64,000 nt of DNA from the NCBI RefSeq assembly GCF_946479885.1, contig NZ_CAMLHM010000007.1:41715-105714 (forward strand), given 5' to 3'. Made by a program: the position numbers and the translations under genes. The notes under the pieces are model-generated. The model was not told the origin of the DNA, did not search any database, and was given only the letters and a program-made list of their open reading frames with translations. Positions 9,077 through 18,397 of the stretch are shown here, piece after piece. This DNA comes from an uncultured Devosia sp. Its GTDB lineage: Bacteria; Pseudomonadota; Alphaproteobacteria; Rhizobiales; Devosiaceae. Within the stretch, counting starts at the first letter, position 1, and each line of letters begins with the position of its first letter.

Positions 9077-10903
9077 ATGTGTGGCATCGTCGGCATAGTA
9101 GGCAGCGAACCGGTTGCAACTCGCCTCGTGGACGCCCTCAAGCGCCTCGAATATCGCGGTTACGACAGCGCCGGCGTGGCGACGCTGGAAGATGGCGGCA
9201 TTTCCCGCCGCCGTGCCGAGGGTAAGCTGGGCAACCTGGCGCAGAAGCTGAACTTCGAGCCGCTGGCCGGCCGCATCGGCATCGGCCACACCCGCTGGGC
9301 CACCCATGGTGCACCGACCGAGCAGAATGCCCACCCGCATGCGACCGACCGCGTGGCCGTGGTCCACAATGGCATCATCGAGAACTACCGCGAGATGCTG
9401 GACGACCTGGCCAAGGACGGCTACCTGCCCAAGACGCAGACCGATACCGAGGCTGTCGCGCTATGGGTGACGCGCGAACTGACCAACGGCGCCGATCCCG
9501 AGCTGGCCGTGGCGCGCACGCTCAAGAAGCTGCGGGGTGCGTTCGCGCTGGCCTTCCTGTTCAAGGGCGAGGAGGGGCTGCTGATCGCCGCCCGTCACGG
9601 CGCCCCGCTGGCCATCGGCTATGGCACGACCGAAATGTATCTGGGCTCGGATGCCATGGCGTTGGCGCCCTTCACCTCGCGCCTGACCTACCTGGAAGAC
9701 GGCGACTGGGCGGTCATCACCCATAAGGGCGTGACCATCCGCGATGGAAAAGACGCCATCGTCCAGCGTGAACTGATGATTTCGCAGGCTTCGGCCGTGA
9801 TGGTGGACAAGGGTAACCATCGCCACTTCATGGCCAAGGAAATCTACGAGCAGCCCGAAACCATCTCGCACACGCTGAGCCACTATGTGGATATGGGCGC
9901 CGAGAAGGTCGCCATTCGCGAAACACTGCCCTTCAACTTCGCCGATCTTAGCCGCCTGACCATCAGCGCTTGCGGCACCGCCTATCTCGCGGGCGCCGTC
10001 GGCAAGTACTGGTTCGAGCGCTACGCTCGGCTGCCTGTTGATATCGACGTGGCCTCCGAGTTCCGCTACCGCGAGCCGCCGCTCGAAAAAGGCGGTTTGT
10101 CCCTGTTCATCTCGCAATCCGGCGAAACCGCCGACACGCTGGCGGCCCTGCGCTACTGCGCTGGCCAGGGCCAGCATGTGGCTTCGCTGGTCAATACCCT
10201 GGAATCGACCATCGCGCGGGAATCCTCCGTGGTCTTCCCGATCCTGTGCGGACCCGAGATCGGTGTCGCTTCGACCAAGGCACTGACGGCGCAACTGACG
10301 GCTCTTGCCAGCCTCGCCATTGCCGCTGGACGCGCGCGCGGCGTGCTCGATGCAGGCAAAGAGCAGGAATTCGTGCGGGCACTGACAGGCTTGCCTGCGG
10401 CAGTCTCGCAGGCGCTGGCGACCGAAACCCAGATCATCGACATTGCCAAGCGGCTCAGCAAGGCCAAGGACGTGCTCTATCTGGGCCGTGGTCCCATGTT
10501 CCCGATCGCCATGGAAGGCGCGCTGAAGCTCAAGGAAATCAGCTACATCCATGCCGAAGGTTATGCAGCAGGTGAGCTAAAGCACGGCCCCATCGCGCTA
10601 GTCGACGAGGATATGCCCGTCATCGTGGTCGCGCCGTCCGATGAGTTGGTCGACAAGACCCTCAGCAACATGCAGGAAGTCGCCGCGCGCGGCGGCAAGA
10701 TCATCCTGATCACCGATGCCGAGGGCGCGCGAACCGTCGGTCACGGCGTGGCCGATATCATCGTCATTCCACACGTTTCGAGCTTCGTCGCGCCGATCCT
10801 GGCGACTATTCCTGTGCAATTGCTGGCCTACCACACGGCCGTGTTCATGGGCACGGACGTCGATCAGCCGCGCAACCTGGCCAAGTCGGTGACGGTGGAA
10901 TAG
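9077..10903 (+). CDS. glmS: Glutamine-fructose-6-phosphate aminotransferase GlmS
   Basis: Makes glucosamine 6-phosphate from fructose 6-phosphate and glutamine, the entry into the amino-sugar pathway. ATG 9077 puts the catalytic Cys at position 2 (MCGIVGIVG), as needed for the N-terminal Ntn glutaminase. The length, 608 residues, is the family standard. The two SIS sugar-binding domains are visible (SACGTAYLAG and SQSGETADTLAALR), and the C-terminus ends in KSVTVE, the usual tail. No glmS ribozyme or leader is possible, because the gene starts next to the glmU stop. Confidence 0.98.
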   Translation: MCGIVGIVGSEPVATRLVDALKRLEYRGYDSAGVATLEDGGISRRRAEGKLGNLAQKLNFEPLAGRIGIGHTRWATHGAPTEQNAHPHATDRVAVVHNGIIENYREMLDDLAKDGYLPKTQTDTEAVALWVTRELTNGADPELAVARTLKKLRGAFALAFLFKGEEGLLIAARHGAPLAIGYGTTEMYLGSDAMALAPFTSRLTYLEDGDWAVITHKGVTIRDGKDAIVQRELMISQASAVMVDKGNHRHFMAKEIYEQPETISHTLSHYVDMGAEKVAIRETLPFNFADLSRLTISACGTAYLAGAVGKYWFERYARLPVDIDVASEFRYREPPLEKGGLSLFISQSGETADTLAALRYCAGQGQHVASLVNTLESTIARESSVVFPILCGPEIGVASTKALTAQLTALASLAIAAGRARGVLDAGKEQEFVRALTGLPAAVSQALATETQIIDIAKRLSKAKDVLYLGRGPMFPIAMEGALKLKEISYIHAEGYAAGELKHGPIALVDEDMPVIVVAPSDELVDKTLSNMQEVAARGGKIILITDAEGARTVGHGVADIIVIPHVSSFVAPILATIPVQLLAYHTAVFMGTDVDQPRNLAKSVTVE

Positions 10904-10906
10904 CCG

Positions 10907-11323
10907 TTACTCGTCGGGGATCAGCCGCTTGCCATAGCAGGCGGAGGTTTCCAGCGAATAGCCGAGCCCATTGTAGAAGTCGGCGACCGGGTTGCCGGCT
11001 CGGACCATGAGATTGATCTTGGGGCATCCCACGGCCAGCAGCAGGGTTTCAAGCTGCGCCAGCAGGGTAGCGCCATAGCGCTTGCCCTGATGGGCAGGGC
11101 TGACAGCCATATAGTAGACGGAGCCACGATGCCCGTCATAGCCGCCCATGGCCGTGGCGATGACGGCGCCATCAAGCTCGCCGACCAGAAACAGCTCGGG
11201 CTGCACCTTCCCCTTGCGAGCAATGTCCTTATGCGGATCGTTCCAGGGTCGGACGAGCCCGCAGGCTTGCCACAGGGCGACGACGGCTTCGGTATCGGCG
11301 GCTGCGAAGGCTCTGATCTGCAT
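10907..11323 (-). CDS. ypeA: GNAT family acetyltransferase YpeA
   Basis: 138 residues with strong resemblance to E. coli YpeA: the N-terminal IRAF...LWQACGLVRPWNDP-x-x-DI block, MGGYDGHRGSVYYMAV, the acetyl-CoA loop HQGKRYGATL, and the ending GYSLE...YGKRLI-x-DE. GNAT enzymes transfer acetyl from acetyl-CoA to an amine; the YpeA substrate is not known to me. It starts four bases after the recG stop, so the pair is probably co-transcribed, and it converges with glmS. Confidence 0.9.
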   Translation of the reverse strand: MQIRAFAAADTEAVVALWQACGLVRPWNDPHKDIARKGKVQPELFLVGELDGAVIATAMGGYDGHRGSVYYMAVSPAHQGKRYGATLLAQLETLLLAVGCPKINLMVRAGNPVADFYNGLGYSLETSACYGKRLIPDE

Positions 11324-11327
11324 CGTC

Positions 11328-13436
11328 TTATCCAGCCCGGATGAGTGGGATCGCCAGGTCTTTCCTGAACAAATACAACAGCGTACGCGCCGCTTCGCCT
11401 TCGGGCCCGGCGAGGCCGGGGTTGCGTTTCAGCAAATCCTTGGCCTCGTCATGGGCATAGTCGAGCAGGTGCCTGTGCACATCGGGCACGGCCAGGCGAT
11501 AGCCAGGCATGCCGGACTGGCGGGTGCCGAGGACATCGCCCTGACCGCGGAGCTCGAGGTCCTTTTCGGCGATTTCGAAGCCGTCTTCGGTGGATTTGAT
11601 GGTTTCCAGACGCGCCTTGGCGGTTTCGCTGAGCGGGTCCTTGTAGAGCAACAGGCAGGCCGAGCGCTGTGAGCCACGTCCGACCCGGCCGCGCAACTGG
11701 TGCAACTGGGCGAGACCGAACCGCTCCGCATGCTCGATGATCATGATCGAGGCATTGGGGACGTCGACGCCCACCTCGATGACGGTTGTGGCGACCAGCA
11801 GCTTGAGTTCATTGGCTGAAAACCGCTGCATGACCTCCTGTTTGGCTGCGGCGCTCATGCGGCCGTGGACCAGCGCCACCTGGTCCCCGAACACCTGCTG
11901 CAGCTCGGCAAAGCGATCCTCAGCCGCGACCACCTCGAGATGCTCGCTTTCTTCGACCAGCGGGCACACCCAAAACGCCTGGGCACCTTCGGCGAGCCGG
12001 GATTGCAGGCGGGAGATGACCCGGGGATAGTCCCCGATGGAAAGGACCGCCGTATCAATGGGCTGGCGACCGCGCGGCTTCTCGCGCAGCACGCTGACGG
12101 CCATGTCGCCGAAATGGGTGAGCACCAGAGTGCGCGGGATGGGCGTTGCCGTCATGACCAGCAAGTCGGTGTGCTTGCCCTTGTCGGAGAGGGCAAGGCG
12201 CTGATGGACGCCGAAGCGGTGCTGCTCGTCGACCACGGTCAGGCCCAGATTGTGGAATTCGACGCCAGACTGGAACAAGGCATGCGTACCGACAACGACG
12301 GTGGTTTCGCCGCTGGCAATGCCAGCCAGCTTGGCGCGGCGCTCGGCGGCGGGCATCTTGCCGGTCAGCAGTTCGCAGCCAAGTCCGGCCTGATCGCAGA
12401 GCGGCTTGAGCGTCTTGAAATGCTGCGCCGCGAGCAGCTCGGTCGGCGCCATCATGGCGGACTGTGCGCCACTTTCGGCCATGGCTGCCATCGCCATCAG
12501 CGCCACGACGGTCTTCCCTGCGCCCACATCGCCCTGCAGCAGGCGCGACATGCGGTCAGGCGAGGCGAGGTCGGCGCGGATTTCATCGACGGCCTGCTGC
12601 TGTCCCTCGGTCAGCGAAAAGGGCAACGCCTGCGTTACCCTGTTTGTCACCTCACCAGTGAATATGCGGGAAATGCCGCGGGCCGCCACCATGGTGGAGC
12701 GGATCAGTTGCAGGGTGATCTGGCCGGCGAGATATTCGTCATAAGCCAGGCGCATGCGGGCAGGGGACCACAGCTGGGCTTCGTCGGGATTATCAGGCAG
12801 ATGCACCGCCCGCATCGCTTCGGCAAAGCTCGGCCATTTGCGCTGCGCCATGGTGTCGACAGCGGTCCATTCCGGCAGCTCGGGCAGGCCGTCGACCACC
12901 TGCCGCACCAGTTTGGCCAGCGCCTTTGAGCTCAGGCCCTGGGTGAGGGGATAGACCGGCTCGACCAGGGGCAGGGTGGCGAACTTATCGGGCTCGACGA
13001 CATAGTCTGGGTGGGTGATCTGTTTTTCGCCGTTGAAGAAGTCGACCTTGCCCGAGACAAAGCGCTCTTCGCCCACAGGCAGCAGCTTTTCCACCCATCC
13101 GCCCTGGCTGCCGAAATACACAAGGCTGACGTCGCCTGTCTCGTCATGGGCAAACACCCGGTGCGGCACCTGCGGCCGTCCGCGCGGTGGCGGCTGGTGG
13201 CGGTCGATGTGGAGCTTCAGCGTGACGATCTGGTTGAGATAGGCCTCGGCGATTCCTACCTGCCGGCGCCGGTCGACGACGCCTGAAGGCATGTGCATGA
13301 GGATGTCGAGGGCAATGGCTTCCTGGCCCTCGGGCGCCCCGAAATAGCGGGTCAGCAGCGCAGCCAGCTTGTCGCCGACACCCTTGATGGAGTGCAGCGA
13401 ACGGAACAGCGGCGACAGGGTTTCCGGGCGGCTCAC
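11328..13436 (-). CDS. recG: ATP-dependent DNA helicase RecG
   Basis: RecG remodels stalled forks and branched DNA. GTG 13436 gives 702 residues and the normal N-terminus (VSRPETLSPLFRSL); longer in-frame starts run into a repeat and are rejected. AGGAG lies 11 bases upstream. Present are the wedge/OB domain in the first third, Walker A GDVGAGKTVVAL, the DEAH-like VVDEQHRFG, motif III TATPIPRTL, and the C-terminal RGRVGRGSQ and QGDVLGTRQSG motifs. The gene is divergent from sdhE-mfd, with a large inverted repeat in the gap. Confidence 0.96.
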   Translation of the reverse strand: MSRPETLSPLFRSLHSIKGVGDKLAALLTRYFGAPEGQEAIALDILMHMPSGVVDRRRQVGIAEAYLNQIVTLKLHIDRHQPPPRGRPQVPHRVFAHDETGDVSLVYFGSQGGWVEKLLPVGEERFVSGKVDFFNGEKQITHPDYVVEPDKFATLPLVEPVYPLTQGLSSKALAKLVRQVVDGLPELPEWTAVDTMAQRKWPSFAEAMRAVHLPDNPDEAQLWSPARMRLAYDEYLAGQITLQLIRSTMVAARGISRIFTGEVTNRVTQALPFSLTEGQQQAVDEIRADLASPDRMSRLLQGDVGAGKTVVALMAMAAMAESGAQSAMMAPTELLAAQHFKTLKPLCDQAGLGCELLTGKMPAAERRAKLAGIASGETTVVVGTHALFQSGVEFHNLGLTVVDEQHRFGVHQRLALSDKGKHTDLLVMTATPIPRTLVLTHFGDMAVSVLREKPRGRQPIDTAVLSIGDYPRVISRLQSRLAEGAQAFWVCPLVEESEHLEVVAAEDRFAELQQVFGDQVALVHGRMSAAAKQEVMQRFSANELKLLVATTVIEVGVDVPNASIMIIEHAERFGLAQLHQLRGRVGRGSQRSACLLLYKDPLSETAKARLETIKSTEDGFEIAEKDLELRGQGDVLGTRQSGMPGYRLAVPDVHRHLLDYAHDEAKDLLKRNPGLAGPEGEAARTLLYLFRKDLAIPLIRAG

Positions 13437-13493
13437 GGGCGATGATTCTCCTACGCGGCAGGGTAGGTTTCCACCATCTTCGCCACAACCGCT

Positions 13494-13576
13494 GCGTTCC
13501 CTCGGGCTAGACCCGAGGGCCGACCGCAACATGGTTCAAGCGTCGAATGGCCCTCGGGTCAAGCCCGAGGGAACGC
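13494..13576. repeat. Large inverted-repeat element, REP/BIME-like
   Basis: Arms 13494-13521 and 13549-13576 are reverse complements at 27 of 28 positions, with a 27-base loop. Each arm is itself a small palindrome (CCCTCGGG ... CCCGAGGG), so the element looks like two REP units in opposite orientation. It lies between the divergent recG and sdhE starts. Confidence 0.85.
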
Positions 13577-13652
13577 GGTGTGTGTTTGGGCATTGAGGGC
13601 CGACGCTCTATCGCGTAAGAGGAGTGTCCAAATCGGGAACAAACCCAGGATC

Positions 13653-13943
13653 ATGGTGCGTCGAATGACTGCCGGTGAAGACATTGCCATGCGCCGCAAG
13701 CGGCTGCGCTACCGGGCCTGGCACCGGGGAACCAAGGAGATGGACCTGATCCTGGGGCCCTATGCCGACGCCCATACCGAGGCCATGGATGAACGGAGCC
13801 TGGACAGGCTGGAAGCGCTCATGAACGAGGAAGACCCGCCTCTGCTCAAATGGGTTATGGGTCAGGAGGAGCCGCCCGAAAATGTCGATCGGGCATTCCT
13901 CGCCGAAGTGATCGCCGATCATCAGGCGCGGCTGGCCAAATGA
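13653..13943 (+). CDS. sdhE: SdhE, FAD assembly factor for succinate dehydrogenase
   Basis: SdhE (YgfY/SDHAF2 family) promotes covalent flavinylation of SdhA. The core signature is RAWHRGTKEMDLILG, containing the conserved RGxxE motif, followed by the helical segment LEALMNEEDPPLLKWVMG. From ATG 13653 the protein has 96 residues; a second ATG at 13665 is also possible, and neither has a strong ribosome binding site. The stop overlaps the mfd start in ATGA. The sdhE-mfd order is common in alphaproteobacteria. Confidence 0.93.
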   Translation: MVRRMTAGEDIAMRRKRLRYRAWHRGTKEMDLILGPYADAHTEAMDERSLDRLEALMNEEDPPLLKWVMGQEEPPENVDRAFLAEVIADHQARLAK

Positions 13944-16900
13944 ACGAAGTCGTGTCCCAGCGCCCGACGCGCACCATCGCCAACGTGCCCGATGGCATGC
14001 AGCCCATGGTGCTGGCACGCCTGGTGCAGCAGCGCATCGAGGCGGCGCCCGATGACGCGGCGAGCCTGGTCTTCGTGGCGCGCGACGGCCGCCGGCTGCA
14101 GCGCATGGCGGATATTCTCACCGCCATGCTGCCGGGACACACTGTCCTGACGCTGCCGGCTTGGGACTGCCTGCCCTATGACCGGGTGTCGCCCAACAAC
14201 GTGACCATCGCGGCCCGCATGAATACGCTGGCGGCGCTGACCTCGGGCGCCAAGGGCGCCGTGGTGCTGACGGCGGTCAATGCCCTGATCCAGAAACTGC
14301 CGCCGCGCGACGTGGTCGAAACCATGTCGTTTTCGGCCGCGACGGGCCGCATCGTCGATAGCGACAAGCTGATCGCCTGGGCGGCGAACAACGGCTATCT
14401 CCGTGTGCCGACGGTGCGCGAGAGCGGCGAGTATGCGGTGCGCGGCGGGCTGATCGACCTGTTTCCCGCCAGCGCCGAGGCGCCGTTGCGCTTCGACTTC
14501 TTCGGCAGCCAGCTTGAATCGATCCGGACCTTCGATCCGGACAGCCAGCGCACGACAGGAACGCTGAAGCGCGTCGACCTGACGCCCATGAGCGAAGTGG
14601 TGCTGACGGAAGAAACCATCCGCCGCTTCCGCCAGAACTACACGGCGACCTTTGGCGGCAATACCGTCGACGATACGCTCTATGCCTCGGTCAGCGGCGG
14701 CTCGCGCTATTCGGGCACCGAGCATTGGCTGCCCTTCTTCTACGAGCATCTCGACACTTTGGCCGATTATGTCGGCGACGCGCCGTTCGTCTTCGACGAG
14801 CAGGCGGCTGAGGCCTATGCCGATCGCAAGACGCAGGTGCAGGACTATTACGACGCCCGCGAGGCGGCGCGCCTGCTGCCTGTGGTGGCCGGCTCCGGCG
14901 CGCCCTACAAGCCGATCAAGCCCGAATTGCTCTACGCCGTCGACCAGCACCCATACGGCCTGGCGGGGGCCTCGGTGATCCAGCTCAGCCAGTTCCTGGC
15001 GCCGGGCACCAAGGCTGCGGATGATGCGGGCGGACATATTGCCCCCAGCTTTGCCGCCGAGCGACAGGCCACCGACACCAACCTGTTCCAGTCCGTGGTC
15101 GATCGGCTGCTGGCCGAGCGGCGCGAGGGCAGGCGGGCTGTCATCGCCTGCTGGAGCACGGGCACCCGCGACCGCATGGTGCAGGTGCTCAAGGACCACG
15201 GGCTGACCAATCCGCGTCTTGCCGAGAACTGGCGGGACGCCGAGACGACGAGCGCCGCAACCACCTCGCTGGTGGTGCTGCCGCTCGAAACCGGCTTTGA
15301 GACCAAGGACCTGCTGGTCCTGTCCGAGCAGGATATCCTCGGCGAGCGTATCCTGCGGCCGCAGCGCAAGAAGAAGGCGAGCGACGCCCTCACCGAGGCG
15401 GCTAGCCTCAATGCCGGCGACCTGGTGGTGCATGTCGATCATGGTATCGGCCGCTTCATCGGGCTCAAGGTGATCGAGGCCGGCGGCGCGCCGCATGAAT
15501 GCGTCGAGCTGGAATATGGTGGCGACACCAAGCTCTACCTGCCGGTCGAGAATATCGAGCTGCTGACGCGCTACGGCAGCGATGATGGCCATGTGACGCT
15601 GGACAAGCTGGGCGGCGTGGCCTGGCAGGCCAAGAAGGGCAAGCTCAAGAAGCGCATCCGCGAAATGGCGGAGCAGCTCATCAAGATCGCGGCGGCGCGT
15701 TTGCTTACGCGGGCCGACGTGGTCGAGATCAACCCGGGCGCCTATGACGAATTCGCGGCGCGGTTCCCCTACGAGGAAACCGAGGACCAGATGGCCGCCA
15801 TCGAGGCGGTCTTCGACGACGTCACCTCGGGCCGCGTCATGGATCGCCTCGTCTGCGGCGATGTGGGCTTCGGCAAGACGGAAGTGGCGTTGCGCGCGGC
15901 CTTTGCTGTTGCACTGAGCGGCAAGCAGGTGGCGGTCGTGGTGCCGACGACGCTGCTGTCCCGGCAGCACTTCAAGACCTTCAGCGAGCGCTTCAAGGGC
16001 CTGCCGGTGCGCGTGCGCCATGCTTCGCGCATGGTCAGCGCCAACGAACTCAAGGCGACCAAGGAAGGGCTGGCCGATGGCCAGGTCGATATCGTGGTCG
16101 GCACCCATGCGCTCTTGAGCAAGACGATCAAGTTCAAGGACCTGGGCCTGCTCATCATCGACGAAGAGCAGCATTTCGGCGTGGGCCACAAGGAGCGCCT
16201 CAAGGAGCTCAAGGCCAATGTGCACGTGCTGACGCTGACGGCGACGCCGATTCCGCGCACGCTGCAACTGGCGCTGACTGGGGTGCGCGACCTCAGCTTG
16301 CTGGCAACTCCGCCGGTCGACCGGCTGGCCATCCGTACCTTCATCTCGCCCTTCGACGCGCTGTCGATCCGCGAGGCGCTGCTGCGCGAGAAATACCGTG
16401 GCGGCCAGAGCTTCTACGTCGTGCCCCGCATCAAGGACCAGCACGAGATTGCCGACTTCCTCAAGGCGCAGGTGCCAGAGGTCAGCTTCGTGGTCGCCAA
16501 CGGGCAGATGGCGCCGGGCGAGCTCGACGACATCATGAATGCCTTCTACGACAACAAGTTCGACGTGCTGGTGGCGACGACGATCGTGGAATCGGGTCTC
16601 GACATCCCCAATGCCAATACGCTGATCGTGCATCGCGCCGACCATTTCGGGCTGGCGCAGCTCTACCAGATCCGCGGCCGCATCGGCCGGGCCAAGGCGC
16701 GCGCCTATGCCCTGTTCACCGTGCCACCTGATCGCAAGCTCACCGACACGGCCGAGCGGCGCCTGGGCGTGCTGCAATCACTGGAATCGCTGGGTGCCGG
16801 CTTCCAGCTCGCCAGCCACGACCTCGATATCCGCGGGGCAGGGAACCTGCTGGGTGACGAGCAGTCCGGCCATATCCGCGAGGTAGGCTACGAACTCTAC

Positions 16901-17425
16901 CAGGCGATGCTGGAAGAGGCGGTGGCCAACCTCAAGAGCGGCGACGAGGAATACGAGGATCGCAACGAGTGGAGCCCGCAGATCTCGCTGGGCATGCCGG
17001 TGATGATCCCCGAGCACTATGTGCCCGACCTGCAGCTGCGCATGCAGCTCTATCGCCGCCTGGGCGATCTGACCGATATCCGCGATATCGACGCCGCCGG
17101 CGCCGAGCTGATCGACCGCTTCGGACCGCTGCCCGAGGAAGTCGAGGCCTTGCTCAAGGTGATCCTGGTCAAGGCGCTCTGCCGCCAGGCCAATGTCGAA
17201 AAGGTCGATGCCGGTCCCAAGGGGGCCGTCATCAGTCTGCGCAACAACGAATTCCCCAATCCGACGGCCCTGGTGCGCCTGGTGAGCGACCCGGCCAACC
17301 AGGTTCGCATCAAGCCCGATCAGAAACTCGTGTTCGCGCGCAACTGGCCGACGCCGAATGACCGGCTCAAGGGCGCAGCAGCAATACTGTCGCGGCTGGC
17401 AAAACTGGCCGAAAATGCGTCCTGA
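13940..17425 (+). CDS. mfd: Transcription-repair coupling factor Mfd
   Basis: Mfd removes stalled RNA polymerase and recruits UvrA. ATG 13940 overlaps the sdhE stop (ATGA), giving 1161 residues, the normal length. Domains in order are the UvrB-like N-terminus (TLPAWDCLPYDR), the CarD-type RNA-polymerase interaction domain near 495-560 (GDLVVHVDHGIGRF), the RecG-like motor with Walker A CGDVGFGKTEVAL near 638 and IIDEEQHFG near 740, the RGRIGR motif, and the C-terminal TRCF domain. A very long antisense frame here is a composition artefact. Confidence 0.98.
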   Translation: MNEVVSQRPTRTIANVPDGMQPMVLARLVQQRIEAAPDDAASLVFVARDGRRLQRMADILTAMLPGHTVLTLPAWDCLPYDRVSPNNVTIAARMNTLAALTSGAKGAVVLTAVNALIQKLPPRDVVETMSFSAATGRIVDSDKLIAWAANNGYLRVPTVRESGEYAVRGGLIDLFPASAEAPLRFDFFGSQLESIRTFDPDSQRTTGTLKRVDLTPMSEVVLTEETIRRFRQNYTATFGGNTVDDTLYASVSGGSRYSGTEHWLPFFYEHLDTLADYVGDAPFVFDEQAAEAYADRKTQVQDYYDAREAARLLPVVAGSGAPYKPIKPELLYAVDQHPYGLAGASVIQLSQFLAPGTKAADDAGGHIAPSFAAERQATDTNLFQSVVDRLLAERREGRRAVIACWSTGTRDRMVQVLKDHGLTNPRLAENWRDAETTSAATTSLVVLPLETGFETKDLLVLSEQDILGERILRPQRKKKASDALTEAASLNAGDLVVHVDHGIGRFIGLKVIEAGGAPHECVELEYGGDTKLYLPVENIELLTRYGSDDGHVTLDKLGGVAWQAKKGKLKKRIREMAEQLIKIAAARLLTRADVVEINPGAYDEFAARFPYEETEDQMAAIEAVFDDVTSGRVMDRLVCGDVGFGKTEVALRAAFAVALSGKQVAVVVPTTLLSRQHFKTFSERFKGLPVRVRHASRMVSANELKATKEGLADGQVDIVVGTHALLSKTIKFKDLGLLIIDEEQHFGVGHKERLKELKANVHVLTLTATPIPRTLQLALTGVRDLSLLATPPVDRLAIRTFISPFDALSIREALLREKYRGGQSFYVVPRIKDQHEIADFLKAQVPEVSFVVANGQMAPGELDDIMNAFYDNKFDVLVATTIVESGLDIPNANTLIVHRADHFGLAQLYQIRGRIGRAKARAYALFTVPPDRKLTDTAERRLGVLQSLESLGAGFQLASHDLDIRGAGNLLGDEQSGHIREVGYELYQAMLEEAVANLKSGDEEYEDRNEWSPQISLGMPVMIPEHYVPDLQLRMQLYRRLGDLTDIRDIDAAGAELIDRFGPLPEEVEALLKVILVKALCRQANVEKVDAGPKGAVISLRNNEFPNPTALVRLVSDPANQVRIKPDQKLVFARNWPTPNDRLKGAAAILSRLAKLAENAS

Positions 17426-17570
17426 GCGGGGCGTATCAACCCTGTCCTGCCATAATGCTTTGGCAAGCAGTATCGGTCATGTTATTGCCCGAATTCAGCA
17501 CTTGAAGGGCAGTTCAATTCTCAAGGTGGCACAAGGTCACCGGGACCGCCAAAGAAGCCAAGGAAATTCT

Positions 17571-18320
17571 ATGAACCTCAGGAAACCCCTCGTCGCCGGT
17601 TTTGCGGTGGCCGCGCTCATGCTGTCCCCCTTGTCGGCTTACGCACAGGAGGCCACTCCTGCCGAGGCGCCTGCTGCCGAAGCGCCAGCCGCTGAGGCAC
17701 CTGCCGCGACCGACGCGGCCGCTGCCCCGGCCGCCGACGCCGCTGCTGGCGCCAGTTCAAACTGGCTCAAGGTCTGTGACCCGCTGCCCGATGGCCAGCA
17801 GGCGTGCATCATGCGCCAGGTGGTCTTGGCCAATGGCCAGTTCCTCGGCTCGTTCCTGCTGCGCGATGATCCGGGCCAGGAAAGCCGGCTGCTTGCCGTT
17901 GCTGCGGTTCCCCTCGGCGTGCTGCTGCCGTTCGGCCTGACCTGGCAGATCGACGGCGCCAAGCCGATCCGCGTGCCCTACATGCTGTGCGACCCGACCT
18001 CCTGCGCCACCCAGCTCGTGATCAACGAGCAGTATGTGAACTCGCTCAAGAAGGGCGGCGTGCTCAAGCTCACCGCCAAGAACCGCCAGAACCAGGACCT
18101 GACCATCGAAATCACCCTGGCCGGTTTCACCGCCGCCTATGACGGCGAGGCTGCGCTGACCTTCGACGAATTCCGCCAGGAAACCTCGGGCGAGAATGCG
18201 CTGGAGCAGGTGCTGCAGGATCGCGCCGAAGAACTGCGCCGCCAGCTCGACGGTGGCGCTGCGGCTCCTGCCGATGGCGCCGCCCCGGCTCCCGTCGCTC
18301 CCGCGGCTCCGGCCCAGTAA
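17571..18320 (+). CDS. Secreted invasion-associated locus B (IalB) family protein
   Basis: 249 residues from ATG 17571 with AAGGAA upstream. A signal peptide covers about residues 1-25 (cleavage after AYA), followed by a low-complexity Ala/Pro/Glu linker with a tandem EAPAA repeat, then the IalB domain (about 60-230) with WLKVC, QQACIMRQVV, PYMLC and the CDPTSC pair, giving four to five cysteines for periplasmic disulfides. The C-terminus is again Ala/Pro-rich. IalB proteins are named from Bartonella invasion but are widespread in harmless Hyphomicrobiales; the molecular role is unclear. Confidence 0.88.
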   Translation: MNLRKPLVAGFAVAALMLSPLSAYAQEATPAEAPAAEAPAAEAPAATDAAAAPAADAAAGASSNWLKVCDPLPDGQQACIMRQVVLANGQFLGSFLLRDDPGQESRLLAVAAVPLGVLLPFGLTWQIDGAKPIRVPYMLCDPTSCATQLVINEQYVNSLKKGGVLKLTAKNRQNQDLTIEITLAGFTAAYDGEAALTFDEFRQETSGENALEQVLQDRAEELRRQLDGGAAAPADGAAPAPVAPAAPAQ

Positions 18321-18336
18321 AGCTGAACATCAGAAT

Positions 18337-18369
18337 GAAAAAAGGGCGCCGGTGACGGCGCCCTTTTTG
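18337..18369 (+). terminator. Rho-independent terminator after the IalB-family gene
   Basis: AAAAAGGGCGCCG and CGGCGCCCTTTTT form a perfect stem around a GTGA loop, followed by a T-run. The A-rich left side means it can also act on minus-strand transcripts coming from the hydroxylase gene. Confidence 0.9.
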
Positions 18370-18377
18370 TTTCTTAG

Positions 18378-18396
18378 CTCTCCCCCGAAGGGAGAG
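18378..18396. repeat. Short hairpin of the dispersed GGGAGAGGT type
   Basis: CTCTCCC and GGGAGAG form a seven-base stem with a CCGAA loop, directly next to the terminator and the 3' end of the hydroxylase gene. It shares its right half with elements at 6041 and 26109. Confidence 0.6.
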
Positions 18397-18397
18397 G

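Noticed and set aside
7849..9141. 430-codon antisense frame over glmU
   Set aside because: Repeats of the beta-helix codons produce a pseudo-regular antisense peptide; glmU is certain.
13437..13532. N-terminal extension of recG
   Set aside because: The extension runs into the inverted repeat and has no counterpart in the family; GTG 13436 gives the known N-terminus.
13922..16777. 951-codon open frame antisense to mfd
   Set aside because: High-GC antisense shadow. The plus-strand frame has full Mfd motifs; the antisense product is His/Arg/Gln-rich without any domain.
17662..17740. Tandem GAGGCGCCTGCTGCC-like units as a CRISPR or minisatellite
   Set aside because: They encode the EAPAA low-complexity linker of the IalB-family protein, have no spacers and keep the frame.
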